Assembly (NCBI RefSeq): GCF_965656765.1
Contig: NZ_CBFHLV010000029.1
Coordinates: 1 to 35,489, forward strand
Origin: Marivita sp965656765
Lineage (GTDB): Bacteria; Pseudomonadota; Alphaproteobacteria; Rhodobacterales; Rhodobacteraceae
DNA: 35,489 nt
Reading direction: 5' to 3'
Below the pieces are notes generated by a model that was not told the DNA's origin, ran no database searches, and was given only the letters and a program-made list of their open reading frames with translations. Of the stretch, positions 7,690 to 16,345 are shown piece by piece. Made by a program: the position numbers and the translations under genes. Every line of letters begins with the position of its first letter. Position 1 is the stretch's first letter.

Positions 7690-8982
7690 CTATTCCATCG
7701 CTCCTTGTGCGGAAATCCGTGTTTTGCCGCCTAGCCATGGGTGCAAGGCTTCTGGCAACGTTACGGAACCGTCGGCCTCTTGTCCGTTTTCTAGGACCGC
7801 AATCAGGCAGCGCCCAACAGCAAGACCAGAGCCGTTTAGGGTGTGAACAAAATCGGGCTTGCCGCCGCCTGCGGGTTTGAAGCGGGCGTTCATGCGACGA
7901 GCCTGAAAGTCCCCGCAGACCGAGACCGAGCTGATTTCTCGATAGGTGTTTTGGCCGGGCAGCCACACTTCGATGTCATGGGTGCGTCGCGCGCCGAAGC
8001 CCATGTCACCGGTGCACAGAACGACGGTGCGGTAGGGCAGGTTCAACCGTTCAAGGATACCCTGCGCACAGCCGGTCATGCGATCCAGCTCATCACGGCT
8101 GTGATCGGGATGGGTGATCGACACCATTTCGACCTTTTCGAACTGGTGCTGGCGCAGCATGCCCGCGGTGTCTCGCCCGGCGCTGCCCGCTTCAGAGCGA
8201 AAGCACTGTGTGTGTGCGACATAGCGGCGAGGCAGATAGTCTTCGTCCAAGGTTTCGCCGTTGACGATATTGGTCAGTGGCACTTCGGCCGTGGGGACGA
8301 GCCACCAACCATTGGTGGTTTGGTAGCTGTCCTCGCCAAATTTCGGCAACTGGCCCGTGCCGTACATCATGTCGTCGCGAACAAGAACCGGGGTCCATGT
8401 CTCGGTCAGCCCGTTTTCGGTGATATGCGTGTCCAACATGAATTGGGCCAGTGCACGATGCACACGGGCCACGGCACCGGACATCACGACAAAGCGCGAG
8501 CCAGAAAGTTTGGCTGCGGTTTCAAAGTCCATACCCGGCTGAACACCGGTGATGTCAAAATGTTCCTTGGGCTGAAAGTCGAAGTCCCTCGGCGTGCCCC
8601 AGCGATGCATTTCAACGTTGTCGGCTTCGTCTGCGCCTTCGGGAACATCTTCAAAAGGGAGGTTTGGCAGGCCCACGAGCAGGGTCTGCAGGGTGTCGTC
8701 CAATTCCTTGGCACGGGCCTGCATGTCGGCCACGGCTTGTTTTTTGGCGGCAACTTCGTCGCGCAGTTTCTGAAACGCGGCTTCATCGCCAGCGGCCTTG
8801 GCCTTGCCAATCTCCTTGGCGGCTTTGTTCTGATCGGCCTGAGCTGTTTCGGCTTCAAGAATGGCGGCGCGGCGGGCTTCGTCGATGCGTAGAACCTCGG
8901 ACGAGACCGGCTCCAACCCACGACGCGACAAGGCTGCGTCGAACGCAGCGGGGTTCTCGCGGATGGCTCGGATGTCATGCAT
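7690..8982 (-). CDS. serS: Serine--tRNA ligase
   Basis: This class II aminoacyl-tRNA synthetase charges tRNA-Ser (and tRNA-Sec where present). The start chosen is the ATG at 8982, giving MHDIRAIRENPAAFD, the usual SerRS N-terminus, rather than the frame's earlier codon at 9006. The product has 430 residues. Residues about 30-100 form the long coiled-coil tRNA-binding arm (rich in Ala, Lys, Glu). Motif 2 is visible as FRSEAGSAGRDTAGMLRQHQ, and motif 3 as LNGSGLAVGRCLIAVLEN near the C-terminus. It is complete. It lies between a secreted protease gene upstream and a membrane protein gene two bases downstream. Confidence 0.97.
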   Translation of the reverse strand: MHDIRAIRENPAAFDAALSRRGLEPVSSEVLRIDEARRAAILEAETAQADQNKAAKEIGKAKAAGDEAAFQKLRDEVAAKKQAVADMQARAKELDDTLQTLLVGLPNLPFEDVPEGADEADNVEMHRWGTPRDFDFQPKEHFDITGVQPGMDFETAAKLSGSRFVVMSGAVARVHRALAQFMLDTHITENGLTETWTPVLVRDDMMYGTGQLPKFGEDSYQTTNGWWLVPTAEVPLTNIVNGETLDEDYLPRRYVAHTQCFRSEAGSAGRDTAGMLRQHQFEKVEMVSITHPDHSRDELDRMTGCAQGILERLNLPYRTVVLCTGDMGFGARRTHDIEVWLPGQNTYREISSVSVCGDFQARRMNARFKPAGGGKPDFVHTLNGSGLAVGRCLIAVLENGQEADGSVTLPEALHPWLGGKTRISAQGAME

Positions 8983-9054
8983 GGGTCTGGTCCTTCTGAC
9001 TCGCAATGGTGATGGGCGGCCTTATGCACCGGAATTTTGCGCTTTGGTAGGGGG

Positions 9055-9714
9055 TCAAGGCTGCGTCAGGCGCGACACGGGGACCGCAAGTGCGCCGGTC
9101 TGCCCCATCGCGCTGATCACGGCTGCAACCTCCCATTGGTCGCCCGACTGGATCAGCACAGGTCCGCCGGAATTACCGGGAATGACGGCGCAGTCCAGGC
9201 GCAGCAAATCCGAGATTACTTGTCCGTCGCAGGAAAAACCTGCGCTGAGCATATGCGGGCGCCGCGTTGAATAGGCCACGATTCCGTAAGGTGCTGTGGG
9301 TGCGGTGTTGGATATGGGCAGGGGGGCAACGGTTGAAGGTCGCTCAAGTGTGAGAAGTGCCACATCGTAGCGCACGTCAAGCGTCCCTTCGGCATATGCC
9401 AGCGGATGCACCCAGATTGAGGCACCCGCGATGCTGTCGACGGCGGTGCCGCGCAGCCATCCGGCAACAAACGTCATCTCTTTGGGAAGCGGTCCAAGCC
9501 CATCAATGCCCGATACACAATGAGCGGCCGTTAGAACCGTATCTGCGGCGATCAGTGTGCCGGTACACATTTCACGTTTTCGGTATCCGGCGGCATTGAC
9601 GCGGCCGACGGCTTGCCATGCTGCGTGTTCCTTTGCCGGAAGGACAGGCAGGTCTTCGGCCAAAGTGGCTTGTGCCAGCAAGATCAGAAGAAACGTCATC
9701 AACAGTCGCATCAT
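9055..9714 (-). CDS. Secreted trypsin-like serine protease (S1 family)
   Basis: The frame extends to 9921, but a signal peptide starts at the double Met at 9714/9711 (MMRLLMTFLLILLAQATLAED), cleaved probably after residue 19. The 219-residue product carries a complete chymotrypsin-type triad: LTAAHC with His65, YDVALLTL with Asp117 and PGNSGGPV with Ser182. Cysteines at 50, 66, 162 and 175 could form disulfides, in keeping with a periplasmic or extracellular location. There is no PDZ domain, so it is not a DegP/HtrA protein. Its substrate is unknown. The 72-bp gap to serS permits co-transcription. The 218-bp region upstream, shared with yajC, must contain divergent promoters, but I cannot place them confidently. 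Confidence 0.88.
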   Translation of the reverse strand: MMRLLMTFLLILLAQATLAEDLPVLPAKEHAAWQAVGRVNAAGYRKREMCTGTLIAADTVLTAAHCVSGIDGLGPLPKEMTFVAGWLRGTAVDSIAGASIWVHPLAYAEGTLDVRYDVALLTLERPSTVAPLPISNTAPTAPYGIVAYSTRRPHMLSAGFSCDGQVISDLLRLDCAVIPGNSGGPVLIQSGDQWEVAAVISAMGQTGALAVPVSRLTQP

Positions 9715-9932
9715 ATGTAGACTAAGTCCGAAATCACGTGCCGCCACAAGGATTGGCACACGAAACCGCGATGGTTTTTGGAAAAGCGACGTACCGCGTT
9801 CCAGCCCTTGGGTCACTGGTGTCACAGGCAACCGAACCCGCCTTGCAAAGCATGACACGGCAACATAGGTTCCGCGCAAATTTACGGTTAGATCATGCGG
9901 GGGGTGCCCCGCCATCTTCAAGGAGCACGCTC

Positions 9933-10220
9933 ATGGAAGGCAACGCAATTGCCCAGTTCGTCCCGCTAATTCTGATCTTTGCGATCATGTATTTCCTGCT
10001 GATCCGTCCGCAGCAGAAAAAGATGAAAGAGCATCAGAAAATGGTCGAGGGCCTGCGTCGGGGCGACGTTGTGGTCACCCAGGGCGGGTTGATTGGTAAG
10101 GTCGCAAAGGTCAAAGAGAACAATGAGCTGGATGTTGAGATTGCAGATGGCGTGAAGGTGCGCGTGGTGCAAAACACTGTCGCACAAGTCATGTCCAAGA
10201 CCGAACCCGCCAATACCTGA
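9933..10220 (+). CDS. yajC: Preprotein translocase subunit YajC
   Basis: YajC is a small single-pass inner-membrane accessory protein of the SecDF complex. The ATG at 9933 is preceded by a strong AAGGAG at 9920-9925; earlier in-frame codons lack this. The 95-residue product has one membrane helix (about residues 9-26), the highly conserved FLLIRPQQKKMKEHQ (21-35) and the GDVVVTQGGLIGKV core (about 44-57). It is followed by secD and secF, the standard arrangement. Confidence 0.96.
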   Translation: MEGNAIAQFVPLILIFAIMYFLLIRPQQKKMKEHQKMVEGLRRGDVVVTQGGLIGKVAKVKENNELDVEIADGVKVRVVQNTVAQVMSKTEPANT

Positions 10221-10250
10221 TTTTCTTAGCCCGCATCGGACCGTTCGCTC

Positions 10251-11912
10251 ATGCTTCAGATCGATCTCTGGAAGCGCCTGTTGATCTGGACCACCGTGGC
10301 GGTGGGTCTGGCGCTGGCGTTGCCCAACCTGTTTTATCCACGCGTCGAACAACATAACGATGCGGTTGCCGCGATCGAGCTGTCGGGCGAAACCCCTGAA
10401 CTGATCGAGCAAAGCGCAAGCTGGCCGTCAATCCTGCCATCTGGCTTGGTCAATCTTGGGCTCGACCTGCGCGGTGGGGCCCATTTGCTGGCCGAAGTTC
10501 AGGTTCAGAACGTCTATGAGGCGCGACTAGAAGCGCTCTGGCCCGAAGTACGTGATGTGCTCCGGCCCGAGCGCGACACCGTTGGCACAATCCGGTTGCA
10601 GCCGTCTGACCCCGGTGAATTGCGCGTCCGCATCTCGCAGCCCGAAAACATGGCCCGTGCGCTTGAACTGGTACGTGGATTGGCGCAGCCTGTCGTTTCT
10701 GTCACTGGGGCGCTGAGCAACGATCTTGAAGTGCAGGCAGACGGCTCTGACATCATCGTGACCCTTTCGGAGGCGGAACAAATCGCCACTGACGAACGCA
10801 CGATGCAGCAAAGCCTAGAGATCATTCGTCGTCGTATCGACGAGGTTGGCACGCGTGAACCGACAATCCAGCGTCAGGGCAGCGACCGTATCCTTATTCA
10901 GGTGCCAGGCATCGGGTCGGCGGCTGAGTTGAAAGAGATCATCGGCACCACCGCGCAGCTGACATTCCAGCCTGTGCTGGGCCGTACCGATGATGCCAAC
11001 GCCAGCCCGGGTGTCGGCAACGAAATTTTGCCTTCACTCGATGAAAGCGGTGTCTACTATACGCTTGAACAGGCACCGGTGGTCACTGGCGACGAACTGG
11101 TCGATGCGCAGCCCGCGTTTGACCAGAATGGTCGTCCGGCCGTGAACTTTCGGTTCAATCCGACGGGTGCTCGAAAATTCGGTGATTATACAGCAGCCAA
11201 TATTGGCAATCCCTTTGCCATCGTTCTGGATGACGAGGTGATCAGCGCTCCGGTGATTCAAAGCCATATCCCGGGCGGGTCTGGCATCATCACTGGCAGC
11301 TTTTCGGTTGAGGAAAGCACCCAGCTTGCAGTGCTGCTGAGGGCAGGGGCCTTGCCTGCCGGGTTGGACTTTTTGGAAGAGCGGACCATCGGACCAGAGC
11401 TTGGTCAAGACAGCATTGATGCAGGCCGGATCGCGACGATGGTCGCTTTTGCAGCCGTTTTGATCTTCATGGGGTTGAGCTATGGTTTGTTCGGTCTTTT
11501 TGCCAACGTGGCATTGATCATCAATATCGGCCTGATCTTTGGTTTGCTCAGTTTGATCGGCGCGACGCTTACCCTGCCCGGAATTGCGGGAATCGTTCTA
11601 ACGGTCGGGATGGCCGTCGATGCCAATGTGCTGATTTTTGAGCGGATCCGCGAAGAGTTAAAAACTGCCAAAGGCCCGGCACGCGCGATAGAACTTGGTT
11701 ATGAAAAGGCGCTGTCGGCCATTCTGGACGCCAACATCACCACCTTCATCACGGCGGTAATCCTGTTCGTCATGGGCTCGGGTCCGGTGCGCGGTTTCGC
11801 AATCACGCTGGGGCTTGGTATTATGACATCCGTCTTTACCGCCATCTTTGTCACCCGGCTTCTGATCGTGATGTGGTTCGAACGCCGTCGCCCCAAGACG
11901 ATAGAGGTCTGA
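10251..11912 (+). CDS. secD: Protein translocase subunit SecD
   Basis: SecD is an RND-superfamily membrane protein that, with SecF, uses the proton gradient to help complete protein export through SecYEG. The 553-residue product has an N-terminal helix (about 8-28), the D1 motif LGLDLRGGAHLL (69-80), a large periplasmic region and a C-terminal block of membrane helices. That block includes the family motif VGMAVDANVLIFERIREEL, whose Asp lies on the proton path. The start at 10251 lies 30 bases after yajC and has only weak Shine-Dalgarno character. The stop is one base before the secF start. Confidence 0.97.
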   Translation: MLQIDLWKRLLIWTTVAVGLALALPNLFYPRVEQHNDAVAAIELSGETPELIEQSASWPSILPSGLVNLGLDLRGGAHLLAEVQVQNVYEARLEALWPEVRDVLRPERDTVGTIRLQPSDPGELRVRISQPENMARALELVRGLAQPVVSVTGALSNDLEVQADGSDIIVTLSEAEQIATDERTMQQSLEIIRRRIDEVGTREPTIQRQGSDRILIQVPGIGSAAELKEIIGTTAQLTFQPVLGRTDDANASPGVGNEILPSLDESGVYYTLEQAPVVTGDELVDAQPAFDQNGRPAVNFRFNPTGARKFGDYTAANIGNPFAIVLDDEVISAPVIQSHIPGGSGIITGSFSVEESTQLAVLLRAGALPAGLDFLEERTIGPELGQDSIDAGRIATMVAFAAVLIFMGLSYGLFGLFANVALIINIGLIFGLLSLIGATLTLPGIAGIVLTVGMAVDANVLIFERIREELKTAKGPARAIELGYEKALSAILDANITTFITAVILFVMGSGPVRGFAITLGLGIMTSVFTAIFVTRLLIVMWFERRRPKTIEV

Positions 11913-11913
11913 T

Positions 11914-12882
11914 ATGCGCTTGCGACTGGTCAAAGCCAACACGAACTTCGATTTCTTCAATCGCTGGAAGCTGTGGTTTGGAATCTCCGCCTTTCTAATG
12001 GCGCTGTCATTTGGGTCGTTCCTGTTGCAGGGTTTGAACTACGGCATCGACTTCCGCGGTGGCACGACGATCCGGACAGAAAGCACACAACCGGTGGATG
12101 TGGGGCAATACCGTGATGCCATCGGCGCATTGGGATTGGGGGACATCACGATTTCCGAGGTGTTCGACCCAACCTTTGGGCCGGAGCAGAACGTGGCGAT
12201 GGTCCGTATTCAGGCACAAGATGGTGAAGAGGCGGTCAGCGTTGCGGTGATCGATCAGGTCGAGGCGGCCTTGGTCGAAGTTGTGCCAGACATCAAATTT
12301 GTCTCTGTCGAATCCGTTGGTCCGAAAGTGTCCGGCGAGTTGATCCAGACAGCTGCGATTGCGGTGGTCTTGGCAATTGGTGCGGTTTTGATCTACATTT
12401 GGCTGCGGTTTGAATGGCAATTTGCACTTGGTGCTGTTGCGGCACTTGTGCACGACGTGATCTTGACCATCGGGATCTTTTCAGAGCTTCAGATCAAGTT
12501 CGATCTCGCCATCATCGCGGCGCTTCTGACGATCGTGGGCTATTCCTTGAACGACACAGTGGTGGTGTTTGACCGAGTCCGCGAGAACCTGATCAAATAC
12601 AAGAAAAAAGACCTCAAAGAGGTGTTGAACATCTCGATCAACGAAACACTCAGCCGAACCTTTATGACCTCTGCAACCACGCTTCTTGCGCTTGTTGCGC
12701 TGTTTGTGCTGGGTGGTGACGTGATCCGGGGCTTTGTGTTCGCGATGATCTGGGGCGTGATCGTTGGGACGTATTCGTCGATCTTTGTTGCCTCGGCGAT
12801 CCTTTTGTGGCTGGGCGTCAAACGCGACTGGACCAAGCCGACCGATACAACGGGGAACCAATTCTCGAACGTGGATGCTTGA
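11914..12882 (+). CDS. secF: Protein translocase subunit SecF
   Basis: SecF is the partner of SecD in the proton-driven export complex. Its 322 residues include a first helix near 20-40, the conserved YGIDFRGGTTI (43-53), and the membrane-domain motif VGYSLNDTVVVFDRVREN with the acidic residue expected in the proton pathway. Six membrane segments are apparent. The ATG follows the secD stop by a single base. The last eight bases overlap the start of the following permease gene, so translation is probably coupled along the operon. Confidence 0.97.
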   Translation: MRLRLVKANTNFDFFNRWKLWFGISAFLMALSFGSFLLQGLNYGIDFRGGTTIRTESTQPVDVGQYRDAIGALGLGDITISEVFDPTFGPEQNVAMVRIQAQDGEEAVSVAVIDQVEAALVEVVPDIKFVSVESVGPKVSGELIQTAAIAVVLAIGAVLIYIWLRFEWQFALGAVAALVHDVILTIGIFSELQIKFDLAIIAALLTIVGYSLNDTVVVFDRVRENLIKYKKKDLKEVLNISINETLSRTFMTSATTLLALVALFVLGGDVIRGFVFAMIWGVIVGTYSSIFVASAILLWLGVKRDWTKPTDTTGNQFSNVDA

Positions 12883-13633
12883 TGCGCTACTTGCGGCTTT
12901 GGCGACACCCGGCTTGATCTGGCTGGTTCTGATCACCATTGTTGCGGGCATCGTCTACGGGTTTGCCGGGTTTGGTGCCGCATTGGTGTATATGCCGGTT
13001 GCGGTGATTTTTATTGCACCTGTCGTTGCCATTGCCACGTTTGCGGTATCGGCGATGTCTTCCTTGGTTACAGTGTTTCCTAAAGCTCTGCCATTGGTGA
13101 ACCGCAAAGCGGTCACGATCTTGATCATTTCCGCGACCTTGGCTGCGTCGTTCGGAATCTGGGTGCTGCGCGTCGCCGATGTGACCGCGATCCGCTGGGT
13201 GGTTGTCGCTGTGTGTTCGATTACGTTGGTCGCGCTGATCGCAGGCTGGCGTTACCGGGTCGAGCCGACGACGGGAACGCGGATTGCGATTGGTGGAGCA
13301 GCTGGTTTTATCGGTGGTTTAAGCGGATTGACGGGGCCGATCATGGTTTTGTTTCAACTCGCTGGGCGGGACAGTATCGCCACCACTCGCGCCACCACGG
13401 TTGTGTTCTTGACTGTGACCAGCCTGCTGATGCTGCCCTTGTTGGCTTTACAAGGTGTTTTGACCGGGCCTGCTGTGGCGCTTGGTTTTGTTCTGTTGGT
13501 TCCCTACGGCTTTGGCGCGATGGTCGGGCAGGCTTTGTTTCGTCCCGAGAGGGAACGGTTTTATCGGGTTGTGGCTTATGCAATTATCGGGATGGCAACG
13601 CTGGCAGGCGTGCCGCTCTGGGAGACACTCTGA
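12875..13633 (+). CDS. TSUP (TauE/SafE) family membrane permease
   Basis: The open frame reaches back to 12764 inside secF, but MLDALLAALATPGLIW from the ATG at 12875 gives a normal membrane-protein start. It overlaps secF by eight bases. The 252-residue product has about eight hydrophobic segments in two similar halves. Gly-rich signature stretches VYGFAGFGAALVYMP (about 26-40) and GGAAGFIGGLSGLTGPIM match the duplicated TSUP motif. Family members export or import small anions such as sulfite, sulfoacetate or sulfolactate. The substrate is not predictable here, and neighbours concern protein export and cytochrome c assembly rather than sulfur metabolism. Confidence 0.87.
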   Translation: MLDALLAALATPGLIWLVLITIVAGIVYGFAGFGAALVYMPVAVIFIAPVVAIATFAVSAMSSLVTVFPKALPLVNRKAVTILIISATLAASFGIWVLRVADVTAIRWVVVAVCSITLVALIAGWRYRVEPTTGTRIAIGGAAGFIGGLSGLTGPIMVLFQLAGRDSIATTRATTVVFLTVTSLLMLPLLALQGVLTGPAVALGFVLLVPYGFGAMVGQALFRPERERFYRVVAYAIIGMATLAGVPLWETL

Positions 13634-13647
13634 GGAAAGAGGCGGAC

Positions 13648-14007
13648 ATGCGTTTGAACGAAGTGGTCTATACCGATGCAGAGCCGGTCGAGGGCTATGG
13701 CCCGGGCTTTTTTCGCATTGGTGGTACAAAGCATGCGGCGCCGTTGGTGACCGGATACAAGGGCAAGCAAAGCTGGGGCGGGTATGATGATATCGACAGT
13801 CTGCTGGCGCTCGAGTGCGAGGTGGATGTTTTATTCATCGGCACAGGCGATGACATCGCCCATATCCCGGGCGGTTTGCGTGACGCGCTTGAGGCGCGGG
13901 GTTTTGGCGTTGAAGTCATGAGCTCGCCTGCGGCGTGCCGGACGTATAACGTGCTTTTGTCCGAGGGGCGTCGTGTGGCCTTGGCGCTTTTGCCTGTCGG
14001 AGTTTGA
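13648..14007 (+). CDS. Mth938-like (DUF498) domain protein
   Basis: This small soluble protein of 119 residues starts at the ATG at 13648, behind a GAGGCGG Shine-Dalgarno. The upstream open frame to 13213 is a shadow of the TSUP gene. The fold signature is seen in GYGPGFFRIGG (about 16-26), DVLFIGTGDDI (about 60-70) and the ending GFGVEVMSSPAACRTYNVLLSEGRRVALALLP. This is the pattern of the Mth938/NDUFAF3-like family; eukaryotic members assist assembly of respiratory complex I. A small protein in this slot between secDF and the ccm genes fits my memory of Rhodobacter. A role in membrane-complex assembly is an inference. Confidence 0.88.
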   Translation: MRLNEVVYTDAEPVEGYGPGFFRIGGTKHAAPLVTGYKGKQSWGGYDDIDSLLALECEVDVLFIGTGDDIAHIPGGLRDALEARGFGVEVMSSPAACRTYNVLLSEGRRVALALLPVGV

Positions 14008-14141
14008 TCGTTTCGTGCGTGATAAGATGCGTTGACGCAGCGCTACACTCCGTTGATGGAAAGCTGCGGCCTCCAATCCGAAATCTGCAGAGCGACACTT
14101 TCGCGCTTTTGCCAACCGTCCCCTTGGTCTAAGCCAAACCT

Positions 14142-14756
14142 ATGATTTTGACTGTACGCGATCTCGCTGTAACACGCGGTGGCCTTGCGATCCTCGAAGA
14201 TGTGTCTTTCGACTTGGCAGAGGGCGAAGCGCTGGTATTGCGTGGCCCTAATGGTGTCGGGAAAACCACGCTCTTGCGCAGTGTTGCGGGATTGCAGCCG
14301 CCCGAGATTGGGAGCGTCACTGGCGCGGAAGACCAAATCGCCTATGCCGGCCATTCCGATGGCCTTAAGGCGATGCTGAGTGTGACAGAAAACCTGCGCT
14401 TTTGGGCGTCTGTTTTCGGTGTGACCGACATCGAACCTGCCATGATTGCGTTCGACCTTACCGAATTACGGGGCCGCATGGCGGGCACTTTATCTGCCGG
14501 GCAGAAACGGCGGCTTGGATTGGCGCGCCTGATGGTGACCGGACGTCCGATCTGGGTGCTGGATGAACCGACAGTCTCGCTCGATACCGCGTCTGTGGCG
14601 CTCTTTGCCGATGCCGTGCGCGGGCATTTACGCTCCGGGGGCAGCGCGCTGATGGCAACCCATATCGATCTTGGGCTGGAAGAGGCGCGCGTGCTCGATC
14701 TTACGCCATTCAAAGCCAAACCACGCACGCGTCAGATGGATGAGGCGTTCTTGTGA
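14142..14756 (+). CDS. ccmA: Heme exporter ATP-binding protein CcmA
   Basis: CcmA is the ATPase of the CcmABCD complex, which releases holo-CcmE heme chaperone for cytochrome c maturation. The 204-residue product carries Walker A GPNGVGKT (35-42), the ABC signature LSAGQKRR (117-124) and Walker B IWVLDEP (137-143). It is short, as usual for CcmA. The start ATG at 14142 has no strong Shine-Dalgarno. The 134-bp gap after the Mth938 gene may hold its own promoter, but I see no clear one. It overlaps ccmB by four bases (GTGA). Confidence 0.96.
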   Translation: MILTVRDLAVTRGGLAILEDVSFDLAEGEALVLRGPNGVGKTTLLRSVAGLQPPEIGSVTGAEDQIAYAGHSDGLKAMLSVTENLRFWASVFGVTDIEPAMIAFDLTELRGRMAGTLSAGQKRRLGLARLMVTGRPIWVLDEPTVSLDTASVALFADAVRGHLRSGGSALMATHIDLGLEEARVLDLTPFKAKPRTRQMDEAFL

Positions 14757-15409
14757 GGGCGCTTTTGCTGCGGGATCTGATGCTTGCCATCCGTGCGGGT
14801 GGTGGCTTTGGCCTAGGGCTCGCGTTCTTTCTGATCGTCACAGTGCTTGTGCCATTTGGCGTCGGGCCCGAGACAGCATTGTTGTCCCGCATCGCGCCGG
14901 GCATTTTGTGGATTGGCGCGCTATTGGCGTGTTTGTTGTCGTTAGACCGTATTCTTGCGTTGGATTGGGAGGACGGCTCGCTTGACCTTTTGGCGACTGC
15001 ACCGCTGCCGATGGAGGGGATCGTCACGGTCAAAGCCTTTGCGCATTGGCTCACCACAGGATTGCCGTTGGTGCTGGCTGCGCCCGTGCTTGGCGTGCTG
15101 CTCAGCCTGCCGATCCCGGCCTATCAGTGGGTCGTGATCAGCCTTGCCGTTGGCACGCCTGCGCTTAGCGTGATCGGCACCTTTGGTGCAGCACTGACCG
15201 TGGGTCTGAAGCGTGGAGGATTGTTGATGTCGCTCCTGGTTTTACCGCTTTACGTACCGACACTGATTTTTGGCGCCGAGGTGGCGCGGCGTGGTGCGGA
15301 AGGGCTGACTGTGCAGGCTCCGCTGTTACTCTTAGCGGGAATCAGCTTTGGCGTTATCGCGCTTTTGCCCTTTGCCAGCGCCGCCGTGCTGCGGATCAAT
15401 CTGCGGTAA
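14753..15409 (+). CDS. ccmB: Heme exporter membrane protein CcmB
   Basis: CcmB is the six-helix permease partner of CcmA. The 218-residue product begins MRALLLRDLMLAIRAGGG from a GTG at 14753, which overlaps the ccmA stop. This matches the CcmB N-terminus, which usually starts with a short amphipathic LLxRDLxLAxRxGG region. Six hydrophobic segments follow, and the LDRILALDWEDGSLDLLATAPLP loop (about 63-85) is diagnostic for the family. The stop is at 15407-15409. Confidence 0.95.
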   Translation: MRALLLRDLMLAIRAGGGFGLGLAFFLIVTVLVPFGVGPETALLSRIAPGILWIGALLACLLSLDRILALDWEDGSLDLLATAPLPMEGIVTVKAFAHWLTTGLPLVLAAPVLGVLLSLPIPAYQWVVISLAVGTPALSVIGTFGAALTVGLKRGGLLMSLLVLPLYVPTLIFGAEVARRGAEGLTVQAPLLLLAGISFGVIALLPFASAAVLRINLR

Positions 15410-15436
15410 CGCGTCCCATGCGATTTTTTGAATTGA

Positions 15437-15456
15437 AGGCGGCTTAAAAACCGCCT
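15437..15456 (+). other. Short inverted repeat between ccmB and ccmC
   Basis: AGGCGG (15437-15442) and CCGCCT (15451-15456) pair around an eight-base A-rich loop in the 58-bp ccmB-ccmC gap. No T run follows, so a terminator is unlikely. It could be a processing or mRNA-stability stem, or chance. Confidence 0.3.
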
Positions 15457-15467
15457 ACGTCAAAGCC

Positions 15468-16196
15468 ATGTCATTGTGGGAATACGCAAATCCTGTGAAA
15501 TTCATCCGCACCACCGATAAGGTGTTGCCGTGGATATGGGCGCTCGCCATCGGAGCGTTATGTGTCGGTCTGGTCTGGGGGTTTTTCTTTACCCCGAATG
15601 ACTTCCGGCAGGGTTCAACCGTCAAGATCATCTACATCCATGTGCCTTCGGCACTGATGGCGATCAACGCGTGGCTGATGATGCTGGTGGCGTCCTTGAT
15701 CTGGATCGTGCGGCGGCACCATGTTTCGGCACTGGCCGCGCGCGCCGCAGCGCCTGTAGGGGCCGTCATGACGTTGATTGCGTTGGCGACTGGCGCTTTC
15801 TGGGGGCAGCCGATGTGGGGCACATGGTGGGCGTGGGATCCACGCCTGACCTCGTTCCTGATCCTGTTCCTGTTCTATCTGGGTTATATGGCGTTGTGGG
15901 AAGCGATCGAGAATGACGACACGGCTGCAGACCTGACGTCAATTTTGTGTCTCGTAGGCTCTGTTTTTGCGATCCTCAGCCGGTATGCGGTCAATTTCTG
16001 GAATCAAGGTCTACATCAAGGGGCGACGCTAAGTCTCGATAAAGAAGAGAATATTTCGGATGTCTTCTGGTTTCCGCTTCTGGTCTGTATCGCTGGGTTC
16101 GTGCTGCTGTTCATCGCGCTGGTGTTTCTGCGCACCCAGACGGAAATCCGAGCACGTCGGACTCGGGCCCTGTTGGCGCGCGAAGGGCAAGCCTGA
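15468..16196 (+). CDS. ccmC: Heme exporter/chaperone-loading protein CcmC
   Basis: CcmC is the integral membrane protein that presents heme to CcmE. The 242-residue product begins MSLWEYANPVKF, the standard alphaproteobacterial start, and has six hydrophobic segments. The heme-handling WWD signature is intact as WGTWWAWDPRLTS (117-129), flanked by the periplasmic histidines IHVP (His58) and LHQGATLSLD (near 188). It is complete. The Shine-Dalgarno is weak. Its TGA overlaps the ccmD start in ATGA-type fashion. Confidence 0.97.
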   Translation: MSLWEYANPVKFIRTTDKVLPWIWALAIGALCVGLVWGFFFTPNDFRQGSTVKIIYIHVPSALMAINAWLMMLVASLIWIVRRHHVSALAARAAAPVGAVMTLIALATGAFWGQPMWGTWWAWDPRLTSFLILFLFYLGYMALWEAIENDDTAADLTSILCLVGSVFAILSRYAVNFWNQGLHQGATLSLDKEENISDVFWFPLLVCIAGFVLLFIALVFLRTQTEIRARRTRALLAREGQA

Positions 16197-16345
16197 TGCC
16201 TGATCTTGGGAAATATGCGTTTGAGGTGCTAAGCTCTTACGGTGTGACGATCGTGCTCTTGGTCGCCATTGTGGTGCTTAGCCTGCGTCGAGCCCGTAAG
16301 GTCAAATCGGTGTTGGACGACGTTGAAAATCGACGAGGCACCTGA
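16196..16345 (+). CDS. ccmD: Heme exporter small subunit CcmD
   Basis: This is a 49-residue ORF too short for many gene finders. It reads MPDLGKYAFEVLSSYGVT, then a single hydrophobic helix (about 17-31), then a basic RRARK segment and a charged tail. It sits exactly where CcmD is expected, sharing the A of the ccmC stop (TGATG at 16194-16198) and ending in TGATG shared with ccmG. CcmD tethers CcmE to the CcmABC complex. The Y-A-x-x-V-x-x-x-Y-G pattern ahead of the helix is the usual CcmD signature. Confidence 0.9.
   Translation: MPDLGKYAFEVLSSYGVTIVLLVAIVVLSLRRARKVKSVLDDVENRRGT

Noticed and set aside
7843..8892. Plus-strand ORF of 349 codons opposite serS
   Set aside because: It lies wholly antisense to an unambiguous serS. 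The composition (many Gly, Val, Phe, His) is that of a shadow frame in GC-rich coding DNA, and there is no Shine-Dalgarno or family motif.
9055..9714. Protease as a DegP/HtrA protein
   Set aside because: It has the S1 triad but no PDZ domain and only 219 residues.
13213..13647. 145-codon N-terminal extension of the Mth938-like gene
   Set aside because: It overlaps the TSUP gene in another frame and has no homology signal; the ATG at 13648 has a good Shine-Dalgarno.
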